From SAR202-VII-2 sp965263165 (GTDB lineage Bacteria; Chloroflexota; Dehalococcoidia; Lucifugimonadales; SAR202-VII-2): DNA of 64,000 nt. Shown here one piece after another: positions 50,433-58,128 of this stretch. Made by a program: the position numbers and the translations under genes. The stretch is from contig OZ253584.1 of NCBI GenBank assembly GCA_965263165.1, positions 248,001 through 312,000 of the forward strand. Direction: 5' to 3'. The notes beneath the pieces were generated by a model, which saw nothing but the letters and a program-made list of their open reading frames with translations, ran no database searches and had not been told where the DNA came from. How positions within the stretch are numbered: the stretch's first letter is position 1; each line of letters opens with the position of its first letter.

Positions 50433-50870
50433 ATGGCTACTGAACGGACGGACGGCAACGGCGAAGGAGGAGCGCACATGACGGAACGGTACACGGGACC
50501 GAGCGCGAAGCGGATCGCAGACCTGCTTCCGCACCGGGTGAGCTTCGAGCGGGGCTGGTTCTGGACGACGACGGCCATCTGTCACGGCGGCAAGTCGGAC
50601 GGGTTGGCGTTCAGGCAGCGACCGGACGGCAACGGCATCGACGTGCGCTGCCACACCGGGGGCTGCTCGGCCGGCGTGGTGATAACCGAACTTGAGGCTC
50701 TCATCGGGCTGCCCATCTGGACGGCCTTCGAGCCTGTGAGCGACACCGCGGTCAAGGCCCCAGAGAAGCAACCGTGGTGGAAGCGACAGCGGGTCTGGGC
50801 GCCGACGGTGGTCGCCCCCTGGTCGTGGCGGCGCCGCTTATCACCGGCGACGTGGAGCTCTTCGTCCTGA
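50433..50870 (+). CDS. Zinc-ribbon (primase-like) protein, C terminus uncertain
   Basis: The 145-residue frame has FWTTTAICHGGKSDGLAFRQ and IDVRCHTGGCSAGVVITELE. This C-x-G/H...C-H-x-G-G-C arrangement resembles the zinc-binding start of phage and plasmid primases that read C-x2-H...C-H-x-G-C. The rest of a primase is missing. From about 50775 the better coding composition shifts to another frame (50777-50953), so the last 30 residues, rich in Trp and Arg, may be an artefact of a frameshift. AAGGAGG precedes the ATG. Confidence 0.55.
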   Translation: MATERTDGNGEGGAHMTERYTGPSAKRIADLLPHRVSFERGWFWTTTAICHGGKSDGLAFRQRPDGNGIDVRCHTGGCSAGVVITELEALIGLPIWTAFEPVSDTAVKAPEKQPWWKRQRVWAPTVVAPWSWRRRLSPATWSSSS

Positions 50871-50953
50871 ACCTCGTCGGGCTGGGCATCGGAGCGCTGC
50901 TGCTCCGGCGGTTCATGGCTCGGCGTCCGGTAGGGAGGGTCCGTCGCCGCTGA
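50777..50953 (+). CDS. Small membrane-tail reading frame overlapping the primase-like gene
   Basis: A 58-codon frame starting at GTG encodes PLVVAAPLITGDVELF followed by a membrane-like helix (FVLNLVGLGIGALLLRRFMA) and a basic end. Its third-position GC is high, unlike the overlapping frame. It is either a small gene or, more likely, the true C terminus of the 50433 product reached by a frame change near 50770. Confidence 0.45.
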   Translation: MEATAGLGADGGRPLVVAAPLITGDVELFVLNLVGLGIGALLLRRFMARRPVGRVRRR

Positions 50954-50993
50954 CGACAGGTCCTCCGGCTCCCTCATACCCATCCCAACACGC

Positions 50994-51030
50994 AAGGGTC
51001 GTCTCCATCCGGGGACGGCCCTTCTTCTTT
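50994..51030 (+). terminator. Terminator-like leader hairpin before 51082
   Basis: AAGGGTCGTCTCC pairs with GGGGACGGCCCTT (13 bp, two G-U) followed by CTTCTTT. A second hairpin GCCCGC-AA-GCGGGC follows. It lies 50 bases before the next gene, so it may end the previous transcript or act as an attenuator. Confidence 0.6.
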
Positions 51031-51081
51031 GCCCGCAAGCGGGCGCAATCCAAAGGCAACACAACACAGAAGGAGGTCGTG

Positions 51082-51567
51082 ATGACAACGGCAACATTGG
51101 CAACTGGCAATCGGACGATGACGGATGTTCGGCCTAGGCGCAGCCTCGAAGAGCTCGTCGACCGGCTCATTGCGGCGCTGTTCAAGGAGGAGGAGCCGGA
51201 GGCGGAACAGGCGACGGAGACACCGAGCGTGGCCAAGAGCCTCCACGAGGCGCGGCGGCTCAGGCAGGCGGGGGACGTGGATAGGGCGCTGGCGGTCCTC
51301 GCCGGCACGGACACGACGAAGGCTGAGCCGCATCAGGCTCGGTGGGCCTACGCCGAGTGGACGGATCTGGTGAAGCGGCGGTTCGGGGACCGGGACGCGC
51401 TGGTCTACAGCCAGGGCGCGGGACAGGCCGCCGCGCTGGTTCCCAGGGACGACGGCTCGCTTGAGGTCGCGGCGGTCCTGGGGATGCGCTGGCGGCCCGG
51501 CAAGGTCGTCTCGGGGCGCAGCCTCCGGGGGCTGAGGCCCTTGGCGAAGGCTTGCCCTCGGCCCTGA
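51082..51567 (+). CDS. Element protein of unknown function
   Basis: The 161-residue product begins MTTATLATGNRT, close to the start of the protein at 52058 (MTTATTAQTNRT). An acidic middle (LFKEEEPEAEQATETP) follows, then a helical SLHEARRLRQAGDVDRALAVLAGTD segment that reads like a TPR-type hairpin. The end is basic. AAGGAGG precedes adjacent GTG and ATG codons; the ATG is used. I cannot assign a function. Confidence 0.5.
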   Translation: MTTATLATGNRTMTDVRPRRSLEELVDRLIAALFKEEEPEAEQATETPSVAKSLHEARRLRQAGDVDRALAVLAGTDTTKAEPHQARWAYAEWTDLVKRRFGDRDALVYSQGAGQAAALVPRDDGSLEVAAVLGMRWRPGKVVSGRSLRGLRPLAKACPRP

Positions 51568-51852
51568 CCGAAGAGTGGTTCTGCGCTGGCGTAGCCCAAG
51601 CAACGGTTGACGACTCGTGAGGCAAACGGGGCGCCTCAGTGCCCTGCTTGGACCCCGGGTCGTCGCCTTCTTGCGACTGCTTGCACGGGCGCTCCGTTCC
51701 ACCAGGCAGCGCCCCGCACGGGGGGCGTTGCCTCCTCCGCCCGCTCCCCTGCGGGTTTCCATCCCTCTTCCCCCAACCCCACACGCGTCGCACAGGTCTT
51801 CTCCTCGACTCCGGCCGGGGGTGTGACCTGTGCCCGATGCACGACGGAGCCT

Positions 51853-51872
51853 GCCCCGGACTTGATTCCGGG
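51853..51872. repeat. REP-like palindrome, copy 2
   Basis: GCCCCGGACTTGATTCCGGG, able to form a CCCGGA/TCCGGG stem. Identical to 51906-51925 and similar to 44650-44670. Confidence 0.6.
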
Positions 51873-51905
51873 GGCTTGCCCCGCACACGGCCTTCCACAG
51901 AGGCC

Positions 51906-51925
51906 GCCCCGGACTTGATTCCGGG
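51906..51925. repeat. REP-like palindrome, copy 3
   Basis: Identical 20 bases to 51853-51872, 53 bases downstream. Confidence 0.6.
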
Positions 51926-51966
51926 ATGCCGCACCGGCCATTCGCCACGGCAACAACGCCACCCAA

Positions 51967-52034
51967 GGAGACAGTCCCGACCACCGGGACAAGGCATCGA
52001 GCGGGACTGTCTCCGACAAGGGGGCCGTCCCGCT
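51967..52034 (+). promoter_or_regulatory. Mutually exclusive hairpins (attenuator candidate)
   Basis: GGAGACAGTCCCG (51967-51979) pairs perfectly with CGGGACTGTCTCC (52002-52014). The same downstream strand can instead pair AGCGGGAC (52000-52007) with GTCCCGCT (52027-52034), followed by TCTTCATT. A third local pairing, GTCCCG (51974-51979) with CGGGAC (51985-51990), would free it. The next gene starts 24 bases later. Confidence 0.6.
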
Positions 52035-52057
52035 TCTTCATTACAGGAGGAAGCGAC

Positions 52058-53176
52058 ATGACGACGGCAACAACGGCACAGACCAATCGGACCAAGGAGA
52101 CGGCCGGAGCGGAGAGCGAGCTCAGGGCCGCTGCGAGGCGGCGGGGGCTCACCATGAAGGAGCTTGCGGCCATGATGGGCGTGAGCGCGGGCTACCTGTC
52201 GGGGCTTTCGACGGGGCGTACGCCGTGGACTCCGAAGATGCGCGAGAAGGTCGCGGCGGTCTTGGGAGAGGTCCCCGGACAGGGGATCGTCTACCGCCAG
52301 GGCAGCGTCGTGACCGGCGAGAGCAGCTTCATCAGGGAGCGCGCCCGCGAGATGGGCATGACCATGAAGGACCTGGCCGAGCGGACCGGGGTTTCCTACA
52401 GCTACATGACCCAGGTGGCCCGTGGCCGCCAGCACATGGGCGTCAAGGTCCAGGCCAGGGTCGAGTCGGCGCTGCACGCTCCGGCGAAGATCGCGCCCGC
52501 CAAGTGCGCCAACCGACAGGTCGGCGTGGTGGCCGGGGAGTCCAGCTACATCCGGGAGCGAGCCAGGGAGCTGGGCATGAGCATGACGGAGCTGGCCGAG
52601 CGGGCCGGGGTGTCCCACGGCTACCTGTCGCAGATATCCAGGGGCCGCGGGAGCATGGGCGTGAAAGTCCAGGCGCGGATCGAGTCGGTGTTGGAGGCTC
52701 CGGTGAAGGTCGCTCCCGCGCAGCCCGCCAGCATCGACCGGGAGGCGATGTGGGGCCGGATGGACGCTCACGGCTTCAGCCAGAACGAGGTCGCCCGGCG
52801 AGCGGGCATCAGCTCCTCGTACCTCTCCCACATCATGAACGGCAAGTCCTCCCCGTCGGCGGGCGTGCTGAAGGGGCTGCACGGTGTCCTGTTCCAGCCG
52901 ACGAGTGCGGAGCGCGTCATGCCCGCCGAGGTGAAGGTGTTGGGTTGGCGCAAGGGCGAGCGGAGCGGGATGGTGGTGCGCGGCGCCGGTGGCCCCGGGC
53001 GCGGCGACAAGGCCGGCGGCGGGACAGTCAGGGTCGGCGGCCGGGTGCCCTGGGGAGCGAAGGCGGAGTTCGCCTACCGCGCCGGGTACGACGGCATGGG
53101 CCGGGTCTCGGTGACGCACGTCGTCGAGCGGGGCTACTCCGTCATGCTGAAGCAGCCGGAGACGGTAGCTGCGTAG
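52058..53176 (+). CDS. Protein with four tandem Xre-type HTH domains
   Basis: The 372-residue protein holds four helix-turn-helix units: ELRAAARRRGLTMKELAAMM (about 20-65), RERAREMGMTMKDLAERTGV (about 92-135), RERARELGMSMTELAERAGV (about 168-210) and MWGRMDAHGFSQNEVARRAG (about 230-275). Each is followed by S-x-x-Y-L/M-x-x-(I/V)-x-x-G. Domains two and three are very alike, implying recent duplication. The end is a glycine/basic region and a beta-rich tail. A single chain with four DNA-reading heads could bind an array or bridge sites. AGGAGGAAG precedes the ATG. Confidence 0.78.
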   Translation: MTTATTAQTNRTKETAGAESELRAAARRRGLTMKELAAMMGVSAGYLSGLSTGRTPWTPKMREKVAAVLGEVPGQGIVYRQGSVVTGESSFIRERAREMGMTMKDLAERTGVSYSYMTQVARGRQHMGVKVQARVESALHAPAKIAPAKCANRQVGVVAGESSYIRERARELGMSMTELAERAGVSHGYLSQISRGRGSMGVKVQARIESVLEAPVKVAPAQPASIDREAMWGRMDAHGFSQNEVARRAGISSSYLSHIMNGKSSPSAGVLKGLHGVLFQPTSAERVMPAEVKVLGWRKGERSGMVVRGAGGPGRGDKAGGGTVRVGGRVPWGAKAEFAYRAGYDGMGRVSVTHVVERGYSVMLKQPETVAA

Positions 53177-53439
53177 GGCTCCGTGACGCACCGCATGATG
53201 GGCGGCTGCCTCGGAGCAGCCTGGGACGGCCCACACCGGGCCGCATACGCGAGTCCCGCCGTGGGCGGGCCTTCGCACGTTCAAGCATTCGCCTGGGGGC
53301 GTTGCCGGAACCCGACCGCCCCCGCTGGGGCGGTGCAGTCCGTCTCCCGTCGCTCTCCGCCTAGCGGCGGCGACTGATGGAGACGTGCGTCCGGTTCCGG
53401 CGTCGTCCTCTAACCACCACGAAAAGGAGGACGACTCAC

Positions 53440-55800
53440 ATGAACCTCGGAGGTTTCATAGACACGTTCAAGGACGCGATAGCCAAGAGGGTGGTCGAGT
53501 CCTACCCGCCGCTCTACCGGCCCTCGGAGAACGGCGGCACGCTCCCCAGGCTGCTCCGAAAGCCCCTGGGGGCGCAGGCCGACGCCATCAGGGGCGCGGC
53601 TCTCTCCCTCAAGGCCCACCGGGGCACCACCGTCGTCGGCGAAATGGGCACCGGAAAGACCTTCATCGGCGCCGCCGCCTCATACATGGCGGGCTTCGAG
53701 CGGGTGCTCATCATCTGCCCGCCCCACCTGGTGCCGAAGTGGAAGCGGGAGATCGAGCAGACGGTGCCCGGCGTCCGCGCCGCCATCGTCGAGTCCATCA
53801 CCGACCTGGAGCGGCTGCGCCTCTCCATAGGCTCCGGCCCCCTCTTCGCGGTGATGAGCCGTGAGAAGGCCAAGCTGTCCTACCGCTGGATGCCCGCCGT
53901 GATACAGCGGTGGGCGACATCCAAGGGAAGGCTCCTGCGGGAGGAGGAGACGGGGGAGCCCTTCCGGGTCCCCTGCTGCCCCGACTGCACGGCGCAGATC
54001 GTCGACAAGGACGGCGTGCCGTTGACGTTCGCGGACCTGAACCGCCGCAAGCACACCTGCGACGCCTGCGACGCCCCGCTGTGGCAGGCCGACCGATCCG
54101 GGCCTGCCCGATACCCTTTGGCCGACTACATCAAGCACAGGATGAAGGGCTTCTTCGACCTGCTCGTGACCGACGAGGTGCATGAGTACAAAGGGCGGGG
54201 CTCGGCCCAGGGCATCGCCGCCGGCATCCTCGCCGACGTGTGCGGCAAGTCCCTGTCCCTTACGGGCACGCTCTTGGGAGGGTACTCCTCGACCATCTTC
54301 CACCTGCTCTACAGGTTCTCGCCGGAGATCAGGACGGAGTTCGGGCGCTCCGACGAGCACCGCTGGATACAGCGGTACGGCTTCGAGGAGGTCACCGTCG
54401 GCAAGCCCGACGACGACGCGGTGGAGGACGGGCGAAACAGCAGCCGCCGCAAGTACCGCAAGGTGGTGCGGGAGAGGCCGGGCCTCGTGCCCTCGGCCCT
54501 CTTCCACATCATCGGGAACACGGTGTTCCTGCGCCTCGCGGACGTTGCCTCCGGGCTGCCGCCCTACGAGGAGAAGATCCTCGTGTCCTCGATGGACTCG
54601 GAGGAGGACGCCACGGGCTACTCCCAGCGCAGCGCCTACAACACCGTGTTCGAGGAGCTGAAGAAGGAGTTGGCGGCCGCCCTCAAGAGCGGCTCCAAAC
54701 GGCTGCTGGCGACCTACCTCCAGACCCTGTTGGCCTACCCGGACGGCTGCACCAAGGGGGAGACGGTGTTCGACCCCAGGACGGGCGACGTCATCGTCGC
54801 GGTCCCGCCGCTTTCCGAGGAGAAGCTCTACCCGAAGGAGAAGGCGCTGGTCGACCTGGTGGCCGCCGAGCGGATGGAGGGAAGGCGGGTGCTGGTCTAC
54901 GTGACCCACACGGGGACGCGGGACATCACCGGGCGGATGGACGACATCCTCACCCGGCACGGGTTCAAGGTGGCGGTGATGAAGGCCGACGCGGTGGCCC
55001 CGAACCGCCGTGAGGCGTGGGTGGCCGACAAGGTGAAGGAGGGCATCGACGGGCTCATCTGCCACCCCAGGCTGGTGCAGACCGGCCTGGACCTCATCGA
55101 CTTCCCGACGATTTGCTGGGACGAGACAGATTATTCGGTGTACGTCGTCCGGCAGGCGTCGCGGCGGTCGTGGCGCATCGGGCAGACCCGCCCGGTGAAG
55201 GTGGTGTTCATGTCCTACCGGAACACCCTGCAGGCCGACGCGCTGAAGCTGGTGGCGAAGAAGATGCAGAGCTCCCTGGCCGTCGAGGGAGAGCTGCCGG
55301 AGGACGGCCTCGCCGCATACGGGGACGACGGCGACGACATGATGATGGCCCTGGCCCGCAAGATCGTCAGCGGTGACGAGGAGGACACCGAGACGATGGA
55401 GGAGGTGTTCGCCCAGGCACGGGACGCCGAGAGCGAGGCCGAGGAGCTGCTGGTTGACGACGGCTGGAAGGTCGTCGAAGTGGAGCCGGAGACCATTGCG
55501 GTCAACGGCAACGGGAATGCCAACGGCCACCACGAGGACGTGTTCGGGCCGACGGTCGAGCTTGTCCCGGCCAGCGGCCGGAACGGAAACGGGCACGCGC
55601 CCGCCCCGGTCAACGGGAGCGGTAACGGCCACCACACAGAGGCCCCGGAGCCGCAGCAGTCGCTGTTCTCCTGGGCGGAATTCATGGCCGAGGAGCCGGT
55701 GAAGTCCAGGGGCCGCAAGACCCAGGCACCGTCACTGTCCCTGTTCGAGTGGGCGGTGGAACAGGAGCGAGAGGAGGAGCCGGTCGGCGCAGGTCGCTAG
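53440..55800 (+). CDS. SNF2-type helicase of the element
   Basis: The 786-residue superfamily II protein has Walker A GEMGTGKTFIG near residue 68, the DEAH-equivalent LVTDEVHEYKG near 245 and the SNF2 motif VI segment RQASRRSWRIGQTRPVKVV near 573. A Cys-rich insertion (CCPDCTAQ...CDACDAP) near 180-210 may bind zinc. The last 150 residues are acidic with Asn-Gly-rich linkers (NGNGNANGHH) and two short SLFSWAEF/SLFEWAVE repeats. Such helicases on mobile elements are thought to remodel DNA or act in replication. AAAAGGAGG precedes the ATG at 53440. Confidence 0.8.
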   Translation: MNLGGFIDTFKDAIAKRVVESYPPLYRPSENGGTLPRLLRKPLGAQADAIRGAALSLKAHRGTTVVGEMGTGKTFIGAAASYMAGFERVLIICPPHLVPKWKREIEQTVPGVRAAIVESITDLERLRLSIGSGPLFAVMSREKAKLSYRWMPAVIQRWATSKGRLLREEETGEPFRVPCCPDCTAQIVDKDGVPLTFADLNRRKHTCDACDAPLWQADRSGPARYPLADYIKHRMKGFFDLLVTDEVHEYKGRGSAQGIAAGILADVCGKSLSLTGTLLGGYSSTIFHLLYRFSPEIRTEFGRSDEHRWIQRYGFEEVTVGKPDDDAVEDGRNSSRRKYRKVVRERPGLVPSALFHIIGNTVFLRLADVASGLPPYEEKILVSSMDSEEDATGYSQRSAYNTVFEELKKELAAALKSGSKRLLATYLQTLLAYPDGCTKGETVFDPRTGDVIVAVPPLSEEKLYPKEKALVDLVAAERMEGRRVLVYVTHTGTRDITGRMDDILTRHGFKVAVMKADAVAPNRREAWVADKVKEGIDGLICHPRLVQTGLDLIDFPTICWDETDYSVYVVRQASRRSWRIGQTRPVKVVFMSYRNTLQADALKLVAKKMQSSLAVEGELPEDGLAAYGDDGDDMMMALARKIVSGDEEDTETMEEVFAQARDAESEAEELLVDDGWKVVEVEPETIAVNGNGNANGHHEDVFGPTVELVPASGRNGNGHAPAPVNGSGNGHHTEAPEPQQSLFSWAEFMAEEPVKSRGRKTQAPSLSLFEWAVEQEREEEPVGAGR

Positions 55801-55810
55801 GCCGCAACAC

Positions 55811-55875
55811 GCAGGGGGAGGCAGTCGGCGACGTAGCGATTGCCCCCCCTGCCTTCCATGTATGGGGCCTTTTTG
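55811..55875 (+). terminator. Possible terminator after the helicase
   Basis: GCAGGGGGAGGCA (55811-55823) and TGCCCCCCCTGC (55841-55852) pair with one bulge; GGGGCCTTTTTG follows a few bases later. Confidence 0.4.
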
Positions 55876-56036
55876 CGTTTCTGGAACTGGCGATAGCAGG
55901 CCCGCCTAAAGTCGATGAGGAGATAACCCGACCACCTGTCAGGGGTCAATGCTGGTCACTTCGGCCTTGGCTTCCGTGTCTCGTCTACCCAATGACTTAT
56001 CATACAGGCTGCTTGGACAGCATGAGGCGTCCCGGC

Positions 56037-57005
56037 TCATAGGAAACGCTGTCCCGCATGATCTGCAAAGGCATCTGCGTCACGTATGTATCGCATTACC
56101 GTTGCCGGGTTGGTGTGCCGAGTAACCTCCATGATCTTATCCAATCGCGCGTGGTGAACAGCCGCGCTGGTGACAAAGCCCGCCCTCAACGAATGGCCTG
56201 CTATATCTTTCGGGTCCAGTCCGATGAGTGCTGCATAGTGCCTAAGGATACGAGGAATATCGCTATGGTGCATCGCCTTTCCTCGCAAATGCCCTCCTCG
56301 CTTCATTGTCTGGAAAAGCGGCCCTTTGGCGATGCCCGAGCCCTCCAGCCACAGTCGAAGGTGCTCTATCGGACGAATGATTCTTCCATCTAAGATCGCC
56401 ACCCTTTGTCCTTTGCCGTGTTGGTCAGTCTTGGACTGGCGTATCGTAAGCCACATACGATCCTCATCATTCTCTCTCGAATCAAGGAACTCAACATCAT
56501 CGACGATCAGATCGCATATCTCTGATCGGCGCAAAGCTCCGGCGAATCCGACGGCAATGATTGCGGCGTCCCTCCTGCCAATCAACGTATTGGGACACGC
56601 TCGCAACATGGCTTTAATGTGATACTCTCGCAAAGCCTCGACTTTGCGGCTAGAGGAGCCTTTGAGCCGAGCCAACCCCTTGAGCGTCGCACGAACTATC
56701 GGATGACTCGTGGGTGACGGCTTGCCAGCCTCAAGGTACTTCTTGTTCACGGCACTCTTGTAGAGCATGACCGTGCCCATCGAAGGTGTTACACCGCTTT
56801 TCGGACTAGCACCAGTTGCCAGACGAACAAAGAAGCGGGCGACCCTATCGGGAGGAACCGATAGAGGATCGTCAATCCCCTCTGCAACACAGTAGTCCAT
56901 GAACCTACTCCACCCTTTCTGATATGCCTTTCGAGTGTTGTCCGACAACTCCGAAGACATTGCCTCTATCTGCAAGTCCCTATCTGCCAATGCCAAAGCA
57001 TCCAT
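56037..57005 (-). CDS. Tyrosine recombinase next to a reversed specificity cassette
   Basis: The 322-residue XerC/D-like protein has an N-terminal SAM-like core-binding domain (DNTRKAYQKGWSRFMDYCV) and the catalytic set: Arg in GALRRSEICDL near residue 160, Lys in IRQSKTDQHGKG, GHSLRAGF near 272, His in VTRHTNPATVMRY and Tyr near 307. It could serve integration of another unit, but its direct neighbour is a headless target-recognition cassette facing a type IIG enzyme, which suggests an inversion enzyme. Confidence 0.85.
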   Translation of the reverse strand: MDALALADRDLQIEAMSSELSDNTRKAYQKGWSRFMDYCVAEGIDDPLSVPPDRVARFFVRLATGASPKSGVTPSMGTVMLYKSAVNKKYLEAGKPSPTSHPIVRATLKGLARLKGSSSRKVEALREYHIKAMLRACPNTLIGRRDAAIIAVGFAGALRRSEICDLIVDDVEFLDSRENDEDRMWLTIRQSKTDQHGKGQRVAILDGRIIRPIEHLRLWLEGSGIAKGPLFQTMKRGGHLRGKAMHHSDIPRILRHYAALIGLDPKDIAGHSLRAGFVTSAAVHHARLDKIMEVTRHTNPATVMRYIRDADAFADHAGQRFL

Positions 57006-57301
57006 ATCGTCCTCCGTGTCTCAGTAAGTATCGTCTCCATCAGCTTGTCCCATATGGTCACGGGATTCGGAGAGCGTACTGAGACTGACCGATGTGAGGA
57101 CCTACCGTCTGGATGAGGAGGGCCGGAGGCTCAAGCAGACGCTTGAGGACAAGCACTCGGCGTACTCGCAGGCATGAGCCTATGCGGTGTCCACCGGTGG
57201 TCTAAGGTATGAGGGGTCGGAAGTTGTAAGGAGGGATTTGAAGTTGGGCAGTCGCAGCACCGATACTCAGGCGCGTCAAGACGGACGGGTCTGCCCTGCG
57301 G
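57006..57301. other. Region between recombinase and cassette
   Basis: This 296-base stretch contains the gene remnant at 57095 and no other frame I trust. A recombinase promoter and crossover site may lie here, but I see no clear inverted repeat within it. Confidence 0.4.
57095..57178 (+). pseudogene. Short 3' gene remnant
   Basis: A frame ending at 57178 reads LTDVRTYRLDEEGRRLKQ then TLEDKHSAYSQA. It looks like the end of a coding sequence but has no start within reach before a stop codon. The parent gene is unknown. Confidence 0.3.
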
Positions 57302-58069
57302 ATGCGGTTACGCTGTCACACCGTAGGATGTGGATATGCAATTAACTACGGAATAAAAACCGGATTCAACGATGCCTTCATCATCAATAACCAGACTAAG
57401 GAAGCGCTAGTCGCCCAGGACCAACGCTCCAAGGAGATCATCAAGCCTGTGCTGCGGGGCAAAGACATCCAGCGCTTTCGGGCGAAGTGGGCCGACATGT
57501 GGATTATCGACACGCATAACGGGTACGATGGTGTTCCGGCGATAAACATTGACGACTACCCTGCTGTCAAGGCTTACCTCGACGGCCATTATGAGCAGTT
57601 GGAGAAACGGTACGATAAGGGACGAACTCCGTATAACCTCCGTAACTGCGCTTACCACGCAGAATTCGTCAAGGAGAAGCTCTTCTGGATTGATTTGACG
57701 GAGGAAGGCAGGTTCGCGTATGACGATGGCGAGATGTTCTGCGTGAATTCTGCGTATATGCTGACGGGCAGTTCCCTCAAGTACCTATGTGCTATCCTCA
57801 ACTCCGCTCCTGTAACGTGGTTCATGCAGAATAGTGCGCTCAACTCAGGAATGGGCACCACCAGGTGGGTGAGATTCACTGTTGAACGTATTCCTATTCC
57901 CATTATCGATATCGCAGGTCAGCAACCATTCGTCCGAGCTGTGAATGCTATTCAAGATGCCTTGCGCACTGGGGCAGATACCATGATCTTGGAATCCGAC
58001 TTAGATAACCTTGTGTATGAACTGTACGGTTTAACCGCAGATGAGATCAGGGCTGCGAATCGGCAATGA
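57302..58069 (+). pseudogene. Headless target-recognition cassette of a type IIG enzyme
   Basis: From about residue 10 the 255-residue frame matches the C-terminal quarter of the enzyme at 58129-61203. Shared segments are FNDAFI/LNDAFI, NQTKEAL, KPVLRGKDIQR, KEKL-WI and the ending LY-LYGLT. The middle has diverged, as expected of different recognition domains. It has no methylase domain and no good start, so it is probably a silent donor cassette. It points towards the full-length gene, with 59 bases between the two stop codons. Confidence 0.8.
57374..57405 (+). repeat. Inverted repeat copy in the silent cassette
   Basis: The 32 bases from GCCTTCATCATCAATAACCA through GGAAGC occur in the opposite direction at 58817-58848 with one mismatch. 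They encode the start of the recognition domain in both genes. Confidence 0.85.
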
Positions 58070-58128
58070 ATCCGAGGTCTCGACCAACCCAACAGCGTTG
58101 CCATTTCTGAGTCACAAATCCAGCCGGA

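Larger units (their letters stand above)
51568..52057. other. 490-base leader region before the four-HTH gene
   Basis: No credible gene is seen. It holds two REP-like palindromes (51853, 51906) and the alternative hairpins at 51967-52034. It reads as a long structured leader. Confidence 0.5.

Noticed and set aside
51260..53284. Long leftward frame across the four-HTH gene
   Set aside because: It crosses several structured non-coding segments and is a His/Gly/Pro-rich shadow of the rightward HTH gene.
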